DNA of 64,000 nucleotides, taken from positions 92,905 to 156,904 of the forward strand of contig NZ_JAEVFI010000009.1 in NCBI RefSeq assembly GCF_019303495.1. The letters run 5' to 3'. Below, piece after piece: positions 1 through 9,974 of the stretch. Made by a program: the position numbers and the translations under genes. How positions within the stretch are numbered: the first letter of the stretch is position 1; every line of letters begins with the position of its first letter. The notes beneath the pieces are model-generated. The model did no database searches, was not told where the DNA came from, and saw nothing but the letters and a program-made list of their open reading frames with translations. Origin of the DNA: Streptomyces sp. JJ66 (GTDB lineage: Bacteria; Actinomycetota; Actinomycetes; Streptomycetales; Streptomycetaceae).

Positions 1-3000
1 TGCCGTCGTCGAGGGAGACGAAGATAACGCGCTTGCCGGACCGGATCGCCGGGGTTTGGGTGGCCACCTTGGCTCCGGCGACGAGCACCGTCTCGCCGTG
101 CGGCACGTCGGTCAGGGCGCGGGCGGGGCGCACGGCGAGTTCGTCCAGGAAGCTGCGGTGGTCGCCCATCAGGTGCCGGGAGGCGTCCAGCCCGAGGATG
201 CCGAGTTCCGCGCCGAGCCGTTCGTTCTCGTCCAGGTCAGGCAGTCCTGCGGGTGGCGCGGCGGGACCGTCGCTCCGTGTGCCCGTCGCCGGGCCGCCCG
301 AGGCCGCCCGGGGCTCCTGGGGGGCGCCGTCGAACGGCAGTTGCGGCGCGTCGCTGCCCCGGCGGCGGCCGCGGTGCAGTTCGGCCAGGTGCAACAGCAG
401 GTCACGCCGGTTGCCGCCGAAGGCGTCCAGCGCGCCGGCCCGGGCGAGGTTTTCCGCCACCGGGCGGGAGGGGCGGGCGCGTTCCATCAGGTCGTGCAGT
501 GAGCGGTAGGGCTGCCCGGCGGCGATGCGGGCGGCGTCCGTCTCGCTGATGCCGCGCACCTCGCCGAGCGCCAACCGCACACCCCAGCACCCTGACTCGG
601 ACTCCAGTTCGATTCGATAAGGAACGTCGGACCGGTTGACGTCCAGCGGCAGGATCGGCACCCCGCGCCGCCGGGCGTCGGCGAGCAGCAGCCGTTTGGG
701 GTACATGCCCGGGTCGTGGGTGAGCACCCCGGCGTAGAAGGCGGCTGGGTGATGGGCCTTCAGCCACGCGGACTGGTACGTCGGTACCGCAAAGGCGACA
801 GCGTGCGCCTTGCAAAAACCATAGGCGCCGAACGCCTCCACGATCTCCCAGGTCTGTTCGATGACGTGCCCGGCGTAGCCCCGCCGGGCGGCGTGGCGTT
901 CGAACCATGCCTTGATGCTCGGCTGGAGCCCGGGGTCGGCGAGCGCACGCCGGGTCTCGTCGGCGAAGGAACGGTCGCAGCCGGTCATGACGGCCACCAC
1001 GTGGATGATCTGCTCGTGGAAGACGACGACGCCCCGGGTCTCGCGCAGCGCCGGTTCCAGGTCCGCGTGCGGGTAGCGCACGGGGGCGCGGCCGTGCCGG
1101 GCCTCGATGAACGGGCGCACCATGTCGGCGGCGACCGGGCCGGGGCGGAACAGACTGATGTCCACCACCAGGTCGTGGAACGTGGACGGCTGGAGGCGGC
1201 CGATCAGGTCGCGCTGCCCCGGCGACTCGATCTGGAAACAGCCGAGGGTCTCGGCCGACCGGATCAGCTGATACGTCTTCTCATCGCTTCCGCCGACCAG
1301 ATCGAGGGCGTCCAGGTCAAGGCGGGTGCCGGTGGTCCGCTGCACCTCCTCGACGGCGTAGGCGAGCGAAGACTGCATCCGCACCCCGAGCACGTCCAGC
1401 TTCAGCAGGCCGAGCCTTTCCACATCGTCTTTGTCGAACTGGGACATGGCGAAACCCTCGCCGCTGGTGGGCGCCACCGGGGTGCGCTCCCGCAGGCCCG
1501 CGTGCGAGAGCAGCACACCGCACGGGTGCATGGCCATGCCGCGCACCAGACCGTCCAGCGCTTCGACCAGCTCCCATATACGCGGCCCGTACCGCTCGGC
1601 ATCCACTCCGCGCAGCTCCGGCAGCTCGGCGAGCGCGGACCGGGCATCGCGGGCGCGGATATGCGGAAACGCCTTGGCCAGCCGGTCCACCTCGGCCGGG
1701 TCCAGGCCCAGTGCCGCGCCGACATCACGCACCGCGTGCCGCACCCGATAGGTCTCCGGCATGGCCACGGTGGCCACGCGCTGCTCGCCGAACCGCTGGA
1801 AGATCGCCCGGTAGACCTCCAGACGGCGGGCGGACTCCACGTCGATGTCGATGTCCGGCAGCGCCCTGCGGTGCTCGGAGAGGAACCGCTCCATCAACAG
1901 GCCGTGCTCGACCGGATCGGCGGTGGTGATGCCCAGCAGATGGTTGACGAGCGAACCCGCCCCGGAGCCGCGCGCGGCGACCCGGACGCCGAGCGCACGC
2001 ACGTCATCGACCACCCGCGCGACGGTGAGGAAGTACGAGGCGAAGCCGTGCCGCTCGATAACGCCAAGTTCCCGCTCCAGCCGCTCCCAGCGATGGCGGT
2101 CCCGGTCGTAGCGGCGTACCAGCATCTGCCCGGCACAGCGCGAGCGCAGCACCCGGTCGGCGGTGCGGGCGTGCGCGCCGACGAGGTAGGGCTCGGGGAA
2201 GTGGGCGCTGCCGATGCCCAGGTCGTCGCCACCGTCCACCCGGCACTGGGCCGCCGTCTCCTCGGTGCGGGCCAGCAGGCGGTGCGCCAGCTCGCGGCGG
2301 AACCCGGCCGCTTCGGCGATACCGCGCGCGACGTCGGCCATCGCCTCCGGACCCTTGAGCCAGCGCTCACCGTTGTCCAGCCCCTTCGCCGGATCGATGG
2401 GCACCAGCCGCCGGGCGGCGTCCAGTACGTCGGCGACCGGTCCCAGGCCCGCGTCGGCATAGCGCACGGCGTTGGTCAGCACCGGCACGACGCCCTGCTC
2501 GGCGGCCAGCCCCAGCATCCGCGCGGCCTGGCGGCGCGGCGCGGAGCCGACGACCTCCAGGCGCAGCGCGTCTCCGTACACCTCACGCCAGGCGCGCAGA
2601 TGACGCGCCGCTTTGTCCGGGCGCCCTGCGGCCAGCGCCTGGCCCACGTCGGACGACGGTCCGAGCAGCACGGTGACACCATCGGCCGCCGCGTCGGCCC
2701 AGGCCAGCTCCGGACGGGTGCCCATGCCAACGGGTGCGCCCGCCGTGACGTCCCGGTGTGCGGCTGTCACCAGCCGGCACAGCTCCGCCCAGCCGCGAGC
2801 GCCGTCCCGGGCGAGGAACACCACACGCTGGCCCGGTTCGTCCACGAAGGCCCCGCCGCGTGCCGGTGGGCGCCGCCTGCCCGGCGCGTCCGCGTGTGCC
2901 TGAGCCACGGCCAGCTCGACGCCGTACAGCGCCCGGACCCCCACTCGCTCACACGCCTGCGCGAACCGCACCGCCCCGCCGAGCGTGTCCCGGTCGGTCA

Positions 3001-3115
3001 GCGCGAGCGCGTCCATTCCCCGCTCGGCGGCCCGCTCGGCCAGCTGCTCGGGGTGGGAGGCGCCGTATCGGGCGGAGCAGCCGGAGACGGCGTGCAGATG
3101 CGTAAAGCCGCCCAT
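1..3115 (-). CDS. dnaE2: Error-prone DNA polymerase III alpha subunit DnaE2 (3' part lost at window edge)
   Basis: Translesion C-family polymerase of the ImuA'/ImuB/DnaE2 mutasome, used in SOS-induced mutagenesis. The frame stays open from ATG at 3115 to the left edge (1038 codons), against a usual length of about 1150, so only the C-terminus is missing. It starts MGGFTHLH, a PHP domain with an HxH motif. The catalytic carboxylate segment PDIDIDVES lies mid-protein, and finger/thumb segments such as FRPGPVAADMV and FCKAHAVAFA follow. The last residues visible (GKRVIFVSLDDG) belong to the OB fold typical of DnaE2. The imuA' and imuB partners are not in the window. A long antisense frame over this gene is a high-GC shadow. 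Confidence 0.93.
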   Translation of the reverse strand, partial: MGGFTHLHAVSGCSARYGASHPEQLAERAAERGMDALALTDRDTLGGAVRFAQACERVGVRALYGVELAVAQAHADAPGRRRPPARGGAFVDEPGQRVVFLARDGARGWAELCRLVTAAHRDVTAGAPVGMGTRPELAWADAAADGVTVLLGPSSDVGQALAAGRPDKAARHLRAWREVYGDALRLEVVGSAPRRQAARMLGLAAEQGVVPVLTNAVRYADAGLGPVADVLDAARRLVPIDPAKGLDNGERWLKGPEAMADVARGIAEAAGFRRELAHRLLARTEETAAQCRVDGGDDLGIGSAHFPEPYLVGAHARTADRVLRSRCAGQMLVRRYDRDRHRWERLERELGVIERHGFASYFLTVARVVDDVRALGVRVAARGSGAGSLVNHLLGITTADPVEHGLLMERFLSEHRRALPDIDIDVESARRLEVYRAIFQRFGEQRVATVAMPETYRVRHAVRDVGAALGLDPAEVDRLAKAFPHIRARDARSALAELPELRGVDAERYGPRIWELVEALDGLVRGMAMHPCGVLLSHAGLRERTPVAPTSGEGFAMSQFDKDDVERLGLLKLDVLGVRMQSSLAYAVEEVQRTTGTRLDLDALDLVGGSDEKTYQLIRSAETLGCFQIESPGQRDLIGRLQPSTFHDLVVDISLFRPGPVAADMVRPFIEARHGRAPVRYPHADLEPALRETRGVVVFHEQIIHVVAVMTGCDRSFADETRRALADPGLQPSIKAWFERHAARRGYAGHVIEQTWEIVEAFGAYGFCKAHAVAFAVPTYQSAWLKAHHPAAFYAGVLTHDPGMYPKRLLLADARRRGVPILPLDVNRSDVPYRIELESESGCWGVRLALGEVRGISETDAARIAAGQPYRSLHDLMERARPSRPVAENLARAGALDAFGGNRRDLLLHLAELHRGRRRGSDAPQLPFDGAPQEPRAASGGPATGTRSDGPAAPPAGLPDLDENERLGAELGILGLDASRHLMGDHRSFLDELAVRPARALTDVPHGETVLVAGAKVATQTPAIRSGKRVIFVSLDDG

Positions 3116-3298
3116 CCGCGCCTCCTCGCCACCTCAGCCACCCCCTCGCACCCCCGCCCAACTGGACCTTCCGCGTTCTACTGTAAACCGATATTCGAAT
3201 GCGCGTTCGACTGACCCTTGGTGTCGCTCGGCTCGCCGATACCGAAGGCGGGCTGCGTCCCCGCAACCGATCACCCCGTCCGTGGCGTCCGGAGAAAC

Positions 3299-3892
3299 AT
3301 GACGGCGACGCGGTACCTGTACCTGACGCGGCACGGCGAGGCCGTGCCCGACGAGAGCACGCTGAGCGAGACCGGACGGCGGCAGGCGGCACTGCTGGGC
3401 GTGCGGCTGCGGGACGTGCCGCTCGCGGCGATCTACCACGGTCCACTGGCCCGGGCTACGGAATCCGCGCACGTCATCAGCGGACGGCTGCCCGGCGTTC
3501 CGCTGGTCCGCTCGGAGGAGGCCGGGGACTACGTTCCGTACCGGCCGGGCCAGGACGAGCTGCCGTCCGGATCGACCGACCGGTACCTCGGCTTCCTCGC
3601 CCGGCTCCCGGCGGGCGGCGGGGCGCAGCTGGCGGCTCGCGCGGTGGCCCGGTTCACCGGGCCGGTGCCAGGAGACCGCGAGCGGCACGAGCTGGTGGTG
3701 ACGCACAACTTCCTGGCGGGCTGGCTGGTCCGAGATGCCCTGGACGCGCCCCGGTGGCGATGGCTGGGGCTGAACCATGACAACGCCGCGCTGACCGTGA
3801 TCCGGTATGTGCCGGGGCGGCCCGCGCAACTGGTCGCGTTCAACGACGCGGGGCATCTCCGTCCGCCGGGCGCGCCGCGCGACGTTCGGTGA
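3299..3892 (+). CDS. Histidine phosphatase family protein (phosphoglycerate mutase-like)
   Basis: 197 aa of the branch-1 histidine phosphatase superfamily. The phospho-accepting His sits in the LTRHGEA motif (H12), an Arg in LARATES follows (about residue 55), and a second conserved His is in VVTHNF (about 138). The substrate cannot be told from sequence. I chose ATG 3299 because the superfamily fold begins directly with RYLYLTRHG; an upstream in-frame start at 3218 would add a tail without family resemblance. It is divergent from dnaE2 (183 bp between starts), and its 3' end overlaps the small DUF1992-like remnant on the other strand. Confidence 0.88.
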   Translation: MTATRYLYLTRHGEAVPDESTLSETGRRQAALLGVRLRDVPLAAIYHGPLARATESAHVISGRLPGVPLVRSEEAGDYVPYRPGQDELPSGSTDRYLGFLARLPAGGGAQLAARAVARFTGPVPGDRERHELVVTHNFLAGWLVRDALDAPRWRWLGLNHDNAALTVIRYVPGRPAQLVAFNDAGHLRPPGAPRDVR

Positions 3893-3935
3893 GGGCCGCC
3901 TCGAAGTCGATGCCGGGTGGCTTGCGCTCGGTCAT
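3840..3935 (-). pseudogene. Possible truncated remnant of a DUF1992 (DnaJ-homologue) gene
   Basis: A 31-codon frame begins ATG just 1 bp after the stop of the VOC gene and reads MTERKPPGIDFEAALTERR before ending at 3840 inside the 3' end of the convergent histidine phosphatase gene. MTERKPPG-(V/I)-x-FE is, from memory, the characteristic start of streptomycete DUF1992 proteins, which normally continue with WVDKQIREA and GEFxxLPGAGKPL motifs. Those motifs are absent. It may be a decayed remnant translationally linked to the VOC gene, or a very short real peptide. Confidence 0.35.
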
Positions 3936-3936
3936 C

Positions 3937-4353
3937 TCAGACCTCCGGGCTCAGGAACTCCAGGCGGTTGCCGTGGCAGTCGTGGACGTAGAAGCGGCGG
4001 TATCCGGGGAAGGCGGCGTCCCAGACGACGTGCACGCCTTTGTCGGTGAGCCGGTCCGCCAGCGCGTCGAGGTCGGCGACGAGGATGCCGGGGTGGGCCT
4101 TGCGGGCGGGACGGAAGTCGTCCTCCACGCCGAGGTGGATCTCCAGGTGGTCCGCTCGCACCCACAGCCCGCCGCGCCCGGCCAGCTCCGGCGGCCTGGC
4201 CACCTCCGTCATGCCGAGCACGTCCACGTAGAAGGTGCGGCACAGCTCCTCGTCGCCGGGCGGGAGCGCGAGCTGCACGTGGTGCAGGCCGAGCCCGAAA
4301 TCGGAGGCTGCCGGAGGGTTCTCGTACGGCTGGGGGGTGACGCGTTCTCTCAT
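3937..4353 (-). CDS. VOC-family (glyoxalase/bleomycin resistance-like) protein
   Basis: 138 aa with one vicinal-oxygen-chelate module pair. Likely metal ligands are the His in HHVQLALP near the N-terminus, the His in LEIHLG in the middle, and the Glu in GNRLEFLSPEV at the C-terminus. Family members include glyoxalase I-like, dioxygenase and resistance proteins, and the substrate cannot be named. Start: ATG 4353 (MRERVTPQ); a TTG two codons upstream is possible. It is transcribed toward the histidine phosphatase gene and away from asd. Confidence 0.85.
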   Translation of the reverse strand: MRERVTPQPYENPPAASDFGLGLHHVQLALPPGDEELCRTFYVDVLGMTEVARPPELAGRGGLWVRADHLEIHLGVEDDFRPARKAHPGILVADLDALADRLTDKGVHVVWDAAFPGYRRFYVHDCHGNRLEFLSPEV

Positions 4354-4521
4354 CCTCAAGGCCCTTCCCCTGGGAGCGGCAGCTGTGGCCGATCCTACTC
4401 AGCGGCCCACTGTTTACGATGAAGAGGACGTTTCGTCCGGTCCGCCCGTGCCTGTGGTGCGGTCACCGGGTGTGACGGATGTCAAAGAACTGGCACCCGT
4501 AGCCTTCCCCGAGCAGGGTAG

Positions 4522-5592
<1,071 letters not shown>

Positions 5593-5615
5593 GCTGACCG
5601 GCTGACGTCCCCTGT

Positions 5616-5650
5616 GAGGTCTCCGGTGCCGTGGCGGCGCCGGAGACCTC
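5616..5650 (+). terminator. Hairpin terminator of asd
   Basis: A 15-bp stem with a single G-U pair (arms GAGGTCTCCGGTGCC and GGCGCCGGAGACCTC) and a 5-nt loop starts 23 bp after the asd stop. There is no T-run, as is common for streptomycete terminators. Confidence 0.7.
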
Positions 5651-5771
5651 GCGGTGTGCGGGGCGGAGTGGGTCAGCGGCTTCCCCGCACCGTCGCCCCG
5701 CTGGCCGCCGGTTTCCCTGGCCCGCGCCGTGTCGTCCGCTCCAGCCGGACGTTCCTCCCGCTCCCAGCGGG

Positions 5772-6713
5772 TTACGGCTGCGGGGCGGGCGGGGTCGGTT
5801 CCAGCGCGTCGGGCGGAACGCTGTCGGGGACGGCAGCCGCGGGCTCCACGGGGCGGCGCCCGGCGGGGTCCGGGGGCTCCACCGGTACCGGAGACTCGGC
5901 GGAGGCGGGCGCCTGGGCGGGGGCGGAGGCGGGCGCCTGGGCCTCGGGGTGCGGCGGCCCGTGCTGCGCCGCGCGCTCCAGGAAGCGCAGCAGCTCCACC
6001 GGGAAGGGCAGCACCAGGGTGGAGTTCTTCTCGGAGGCCACGGACACGACGGTCTGGAGCAGGCGCAGCTGCAGCGCCGCCGGGGTGTCGGCCATCTGCT
6101 GCGCCGCCTGCGCGAGTTTCTTGGACGCCTCGAACTCCGCGTCGGCGTTGATGACGCGGGCGCGGCGGTCCCGCGCGGCTTCGGCCTGCCGGGCCATCGA
6201 GCGTTTCATCGTCTCGGGCAGGGAGACGTCCTTGATCTCCACCCGGTCAACGTTCACGCCCCACTCCACGGCCGGGCTGTCGATCATGATGGCCAGGCCC
6301 TGGTTCAGCTTCTCGCGGTTGGACAGCAGGTCGTCCAGGTCGCTCTTGCCGATGATGGACCGCAGTGAGGTCTGCGCCATCTGGGAGACGGCGAAGCGGT
6401 AGTCCTCGACGCGGATGATGGCGTCGGCCGGATCGACGACCTTGAAGTAGACGACCGCGTCCACCCGCACCGTCACGTTGTCCCGGGTGATGCCCTCCTG
6501 CGCGGGTACCGGCAGCGTGACGATCTGCAGGTTTACCTTGTGCATCCGGTCCAGCACCGGAACGATCAGGTGGAAGCCGGGCTCCTTGACGTCGGAGCGG
6601 ACCTTGCCCAGCCGGAAGACCAGCCCGCGTTCGAACTGCCGGATGACGCGTGCGGCGGCCAGGAAGTACGCGGCGCCGCCCGCCACCCCCGCGATCAGCA
6701 ATTCCATGACCAT
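5772..6713 (-). CDS. SPFH/Band 7 family membrane protein (slipin-like)
   Basis: 313 aa. One N-terminal membrane segment (about residues 3-20) is followed by a stomatin/slipin-type SPFH domain: VIRQFERGLVFRLGKV, then EGITRDNVTVRVDAVVYFKV and a YRFAVSQMAQTSLRSIIG segment. A helical coiled region with MARQAEAARDRRARVINADAEFEASKKLAQAA (interrupted here by my spacing only in counting) matches the family C-terminal helix. The last 80 or so residues are Pro/Ala-rich and probably disordered. Family members organise membrane microdomains and often work with an NfeD protein or FtsH protease; no nfeD gene is adjacent here. Confidence 0.9.
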   Translation of the reverse strand: MVMELLIAGVAGGAAYFLAAARVIRQFERGLVFRLGKVRSDVKEPGFHLIVPVLDRMHKVNLQIVTLPVPAQEGITRDNVTVRVDAVVYFKVVDPADAIIRVEDYRFAVSQMAQTSLRSIIGKSDLDDLLSNREKLNQGLAIMIDSPAVEWGVNVDRVEIKDVSLPETMKRSMARQAEAARDRRARVINADAEFEASKKLAQAAQQMADTPAALQLRLLQTVVSVASEKNSTLVLPFPVELLRFLERAAQHGPPHPEAQAPASAPAQAPASAESPVPVEPPDPAGRRPVEPAAAVPDSVPPDALEPTPPAPQP

Positions 6714-6866
6714 GGTGGCCCCCTGCCGTGGCCCGTGCGAGCGGCCGGCACGACGCGAGGCGGGCGCCGCGTCAGGCGCCGTACAGGAGCTTATGGAAAA
6801 TTTGTCCCAAATTTCAGGGTAGTCGCCGGCCGGCCGGGGGTCGAGACCCGACAGCCGGGGGCACCG

Positions 6867-7748
6867 TCAGCGGGCCAGGCCGCGCTCCCCCACCGGCACG
6901 TCGAGGGCGAGGGTGTTGCCCGGCGGCGGGTAGGGGCACAGAAAGTGCTCGGCGAACGCGCACGGCGGCAGCGTGGTGCGGTTGAAATCGACGGTGACCG
7001 TGCCGTCGGGGGCCGGGGCGCCGGTGCGCAGGAAGCGGAACCGGTAGCTGCCGCGGCCGCTGGTGCCGTCGGCGAAGACGGCCCACAGCGCACCGCTGCC
7101 GACCACGGACACCCGCAGGCCGTGTTCGCTGCCGTCCGGCGCGGTGAAGCGCACCTCGCCGCCGAGATCGAGCCCGCGCTCCTGGCAGTCGGCGTTGGGC
7201 ACCGGCACCCGGCGCGCGGCCTCGTAGGCGTGGAAGGTGCCGGGCAGCGCCCAGCGCCCGTCGTAGGGCATGGTGCGGATGCCGGTGAAGGCGCGGCGGG
7301 CGGGGGCGGCCGGGTCGTGGACGCGCACGGCCCACTGCCCCTCGCGCCGCAGCAGCTCCAGCCGCCGGTCGCCCCAGGTGACGCGAGTGGGCTCGGCGCT
7401 GCCGGGTACCCCGAGGCGGCGTTCGCCGACCAGCATCTCGGCGCCGGCCGACAGCTCGTCGAGGACGTCGGCGCGCACGACGACTCCGGTGCCGTCGGGC
7501 GTGGTGTGCCACTGGCCGGGCAGCCCTTCGATCCACCCCTCGTCGTCGGCGTCGGCAAGCCAGTAGGTGCCGGTGACGGAGAGCGGGCCGTACGGGGCGA
7601 CGACGGTCTCCAGGCGCTGCTGGTGCCACTCCTGCCACTGCTGCGCCGCCGAGGAGCCCGGCGCCCTGGGGTTGGCGGTGCTCGCGGCGCCGAGCGGATG
7701 GTCGGCGCTCACCGGGTTCAGGAAGTCTGGTGAGGTTTCGGCGTTCAT
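6867..7748 (-). CDS. DUF1684 domain-containing protein
   Basis: 293 aa. The family signature is at the C-terminus: DFNRTTLPPCAF followed by a CPYPPPGN segment, together with YDGRW in the middle (substrate-binding-like loop of DUF1684). The function of the family is not established. I chose ATG 7748 (MNAETSPDFL); a start six codons upstream is possible. It is divergent from the SepF-like gene, separated by 384 bp. Confidence 0.85.
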   Translation of the reverse strand: MNAETSPDFLNPVSADHPLGAASTANPRAPGSSAAQQWQEWHQQRLETVVAPYGPLSVTGTYWLADADDEGWIEGLPGQWHTTPDGTGVVVRADVLDELSAGAEMLVGERRLGVPGSAEPTRVTWGDRRLELLRREGQWAVRVHDPAAPARRAFTGIRTMPYDGRWALPGTFHAYEAARRVPVPNADCQERGLDLGGEVRFTAPDGSEHGLRVSVVGSGALWAVFADGTSGRGSYRFRFLRTGAPAPDGTVTVDFNRTTLPPCAFAEHFLCPYPPPGNTLALDVPVGERGLAR

Positions 7749-8132
7749 AGGGTCAACTTGCCACATACCGGACGCCCACGACGTGATCCGCGGCGGTCCG
7801 GTCGGCCGTGGGACGTCCGGGCGCGCGCGACGCCCCCGGCAGACGAGGCGAACCGGGCCCGGCGGGGCTCGGCAGGCTCATGACACCGCGTCACACCGGG
7901 GCGCGGTTGCCGCTCACCCGGTTGTCGGCGGTGCTCACCCGCGCGGCCCCCTGCCCGTGATCTTTCTGCCTTTCACCCGGTATCCCGCTCGCGGACGTTT
8001 ACGCGGGGCATGATCTGTGCAGCAGAACTGTCACGAAACCTGTCCACGAGGTATATCCGCTTGGCGCCACATCCGCATCATGGACGACCATAGGCGTGCG
8101 GACGGCTGGACTGCACGCGAGAGGAGGCGTCC
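7749..8132. promoter_or_regulatory. Divergent intergenic region between DUF1684 gene and SepF-like gene
   Basis: 384 bp without a credible gene. It should hold the promoters of both flanking genes. The only ordered element I see is TGAC-N5-GTCA at 7881-7893. A strong AGGAGG ribosome site precedes the SepF-like start at 8133. No convincing -35/-10 pair could be assigned by eye. Confidence 0.4.
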
Positions 8133-8579
8133 ATGGGATCGGTGCGCAAGGCGAGTGCCTGGCTGGGCCTCGTCGACGACAGCGAGATGCGGTACTACGA
8201 CGACGACTACGCCGAAGGGCCGGAGTCCTCGGACGCCGCGCCTGAGGCGTGGGTCACTGATCCGCGCATCCGGGCCACGGCCGAGACGGCCCAGGACGCG
8301 GGCACCCGCATCGCGACCATCACCCCCGACGGCTTCCGGGACGCCCGGGCGATCGGTGAGATGTTCCGCGAGGGCGTCCCCGTCATCGTCAACCTGACGA
8401 CCATGGAAGCCAGTGACGCCAAACGCGTCATCGACTTCGCGGCCGGTCTGACGTTCGGCCTGCGCGGCTCCATCGAGCGCGTGGCCAACCGGGTATTCCT
8501 GCTCACCCCGGGCGCCTACCAGATCGTGGGCGGTGAACACCGCCGCCGCACGGAGGGCGGTTTCTACAACCAGAGCTGA
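8133..8579 (+). CDS. sflA: SepF-like cell division protein (probable SflA-type paralogue)
   Basis: 148 aa. It has a short N-terminal membrane-targeting-like helix ([13 protein letters not shown]), an acidic linker with [11 protein letters not shown], then a SepF domain: [24 protein letters not shown] and [14 protein letters not shown]. SepF tethers FtsZ rings to the membrane. Streptomyces carry one SepF in the dcw cluster plus shorter SepF-like proteins (SflA/SflB) that affect hyphal growth and septation. This stand-alone locus beside an acyl-CoA dehydrogenase gene and near dnaE2 resembles the SflA position as I recall it, so the symbol is tentative. An AGGAGG site supports the start. Confidence 0.85.
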   Translation: MGSVRKASAWLGLVDDSEMRYYDDDYAEGPESSDAAPEAWVTDPRIRATAETAQDAGTRIATITPDGFRDARAIGEMFREGVPVIVNLTTMEASDAKRVIDFAAGLTFGLRGSIERVANRVFLLTPGAYQIVGGEHRRRTEGGFYNQS

Positions 8580-8674
8580 CGCGGGGTGGGGGCCGCGCAC
8601 CCGGCCCTCCCCCGCCGGTCCGCCGGTCTCCCGCTGCCGGGTCACGACGCCGGGCTCCGGAACGCCTCGCGGGT

Positions 8675-9865
8675 TTACCGGAACGCGTCGCAGCCCGTCA
8701 GCGCCTTGCCCAGCACCAGTTGGTGCATCTCGACGGTGCCCTCGTAGGTGAGCACCGACTCCAGGTTCGTCGCGTGCCGCATCACCGGGTACTCCAGCGA
8801 AATTCCGTTCGCACCCAGGATCGTGCGCGCGGTACGGCAGATCTCCAGGGCCTCGCGCACGTTGTTGAGCTTGCCGAAGCTGACCTGCTCGGGCCGCAGC
8901 GTACCGGCGTCCATGCGGCGTCCGAGATGGTGGGCCAGCAGCATGCCCTTGTGCAGCTCCAGCGCCATGTCCGCGAGCTTGGCCTGCGTCAGCTGGAACC
9001 CGGCGATCGGGCGGCCGAACTGCTCCCGCTCCCTGGAATACGCCAGGGCGGCCGCGAAGCTGGCGCGCGCGGCGCCCATCGCGCCCCACACGATGCCGTA
9101 GCGGGCGTGGTTGAGGCAGCTGAGCGGGCCGCCCAGCCCGGTGGCGCCGGGCAGCACGGCGTCCTGCGGCAACCGCACGTCGTCCAGGACCAGTTCGCTG
9201 GTGACCGAGGCGCGCAGCGACCACTTGTGCCGGATCTCCGGCGCGGAGAAGCCCGGGGCGTCGGTCGGGACGACGAAGCCGCGGATGCCCTCGTCCGTCT
9301 GCGCCCAGACGACAGCGACCCCGGCGACCGAGCCATTGGTGATCCACATCTTGCGCCCGCTGAGTACCCAGTCGCCGCCCGGCTCGCGCTTAGCGTGCGT
9401 CCGCATGCCCGCCGGGTCGGAGCCGTGGTCGGGTTCGGTGAGGCCGAAGCAGCCGATGATCTCCCCGGCGGCCATGCCCGGCAGCCACCGCCGCTTGTGT
9501 TCCTCGGAACCCCAGCGGTGGATGGCGTACATCGCCAGTGAGCCCTGCACCGAGACCAGGGAACGGATGCCGGAGTCGGCCGCCTCCAGCTCCAGGCAGG
9601 CCAGACCGTACTGGACGGCGCTGGCGCCCGCGCAGCCGTAACCCTCCAGGGACATGCCCAGTGCCCCGAGGCCGCCCAGTTCGCGGGCGAGTTCCCGCAC
9701 GGTCGGCAGCTCACCGGTCTCGTACCACTCGGCGATGTGCGGCAGCACCCGGTCGGCGGCCCAGCTGCGCACGGTGTCGCGCACCGCGCGCTCCTCCGCG
9801 CTGAGCAGGTCGTCCAGGCCCAGCGGGTCGGCGGGGTCGAACGGCGGCAGGGAACGGCGGGACAT
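8675..9865 (-). CDS. Acyl-CoA dehydrogenase, glutaryl-CoA dehydrogenase-like
   Basis: 396 aa flavoprotein. Family features in order: FD-DPL-x-ddLL N-terminus of the GcdH group, GCFGLTEPDHGSDPAG (FAD/substrate loop), WITNGSVAGVAVVWA, and a catalytic Glu near residue 375 in LTYEGTVEMHQLVLG. The Glu in the Y-E-G-T position is typical of glutaryl-CoA dehydrogenases, which oxidise and decarboxylate glutaryl-CoA to crotonyl-CoA. Start ATG 9865 gives a family-typical N-terminus; a longer upstream reading is low-complexity. It sits 109 bp downstream of the codirectional MFS gene. Confidence 0.9.
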   Translation of the reverse strand: MSRRSLPPFDPADPLGLDDLLSAEERAVRDTVRSWAADRVLPHIAEWYETGELPTVRELARELGGLGALGMSLEGYGCAGASAVQYGLACLELEAADSGIRSLVSVQGSLAMYAIHRWGSEEHKRRWLPGMAAGEIIGCFGLTEPDHGSDPAGMRTHAKREPGGDWVLSGRKMWITNGSVAGVAVVWAQTDEGIRGFVVPTDAPGFSAPEIRHKWSLRASVTSELVLDDVRLPQDAVLPGATGLGGPLSCLNHARYGIVWGAMGAARASFAAALAYSREREQFGRPIAGFQLTQAKLADMALELHKGMLLAHHLGRRMDAGTLRPEQVSFGKLNNVREALEICRTARTILGANGISLEYPVMRHATNLESVLTYEGTVEMHQLVLGKALTGCDAFR

Positions 9866-9974
9866 GCTCGGCCTCCGGGTCGCGGATGTCGGCGTAGCTG
9901 GTGTGGAAGGCGTGGGGCGCGTGGGTAGCGAAGCAGGCGCCGTGGGGGTGGCGCGTGGGGGTGCGCCGTTGAGA

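Noticed and set aside
716..3214. 832-codon plus-strand frame opposite dnaE2
   Set aside because: High-GC antisense shadow: composition is Gly/His/Arg-rich with no domain, while the minus frame has clear polymerase motifs.
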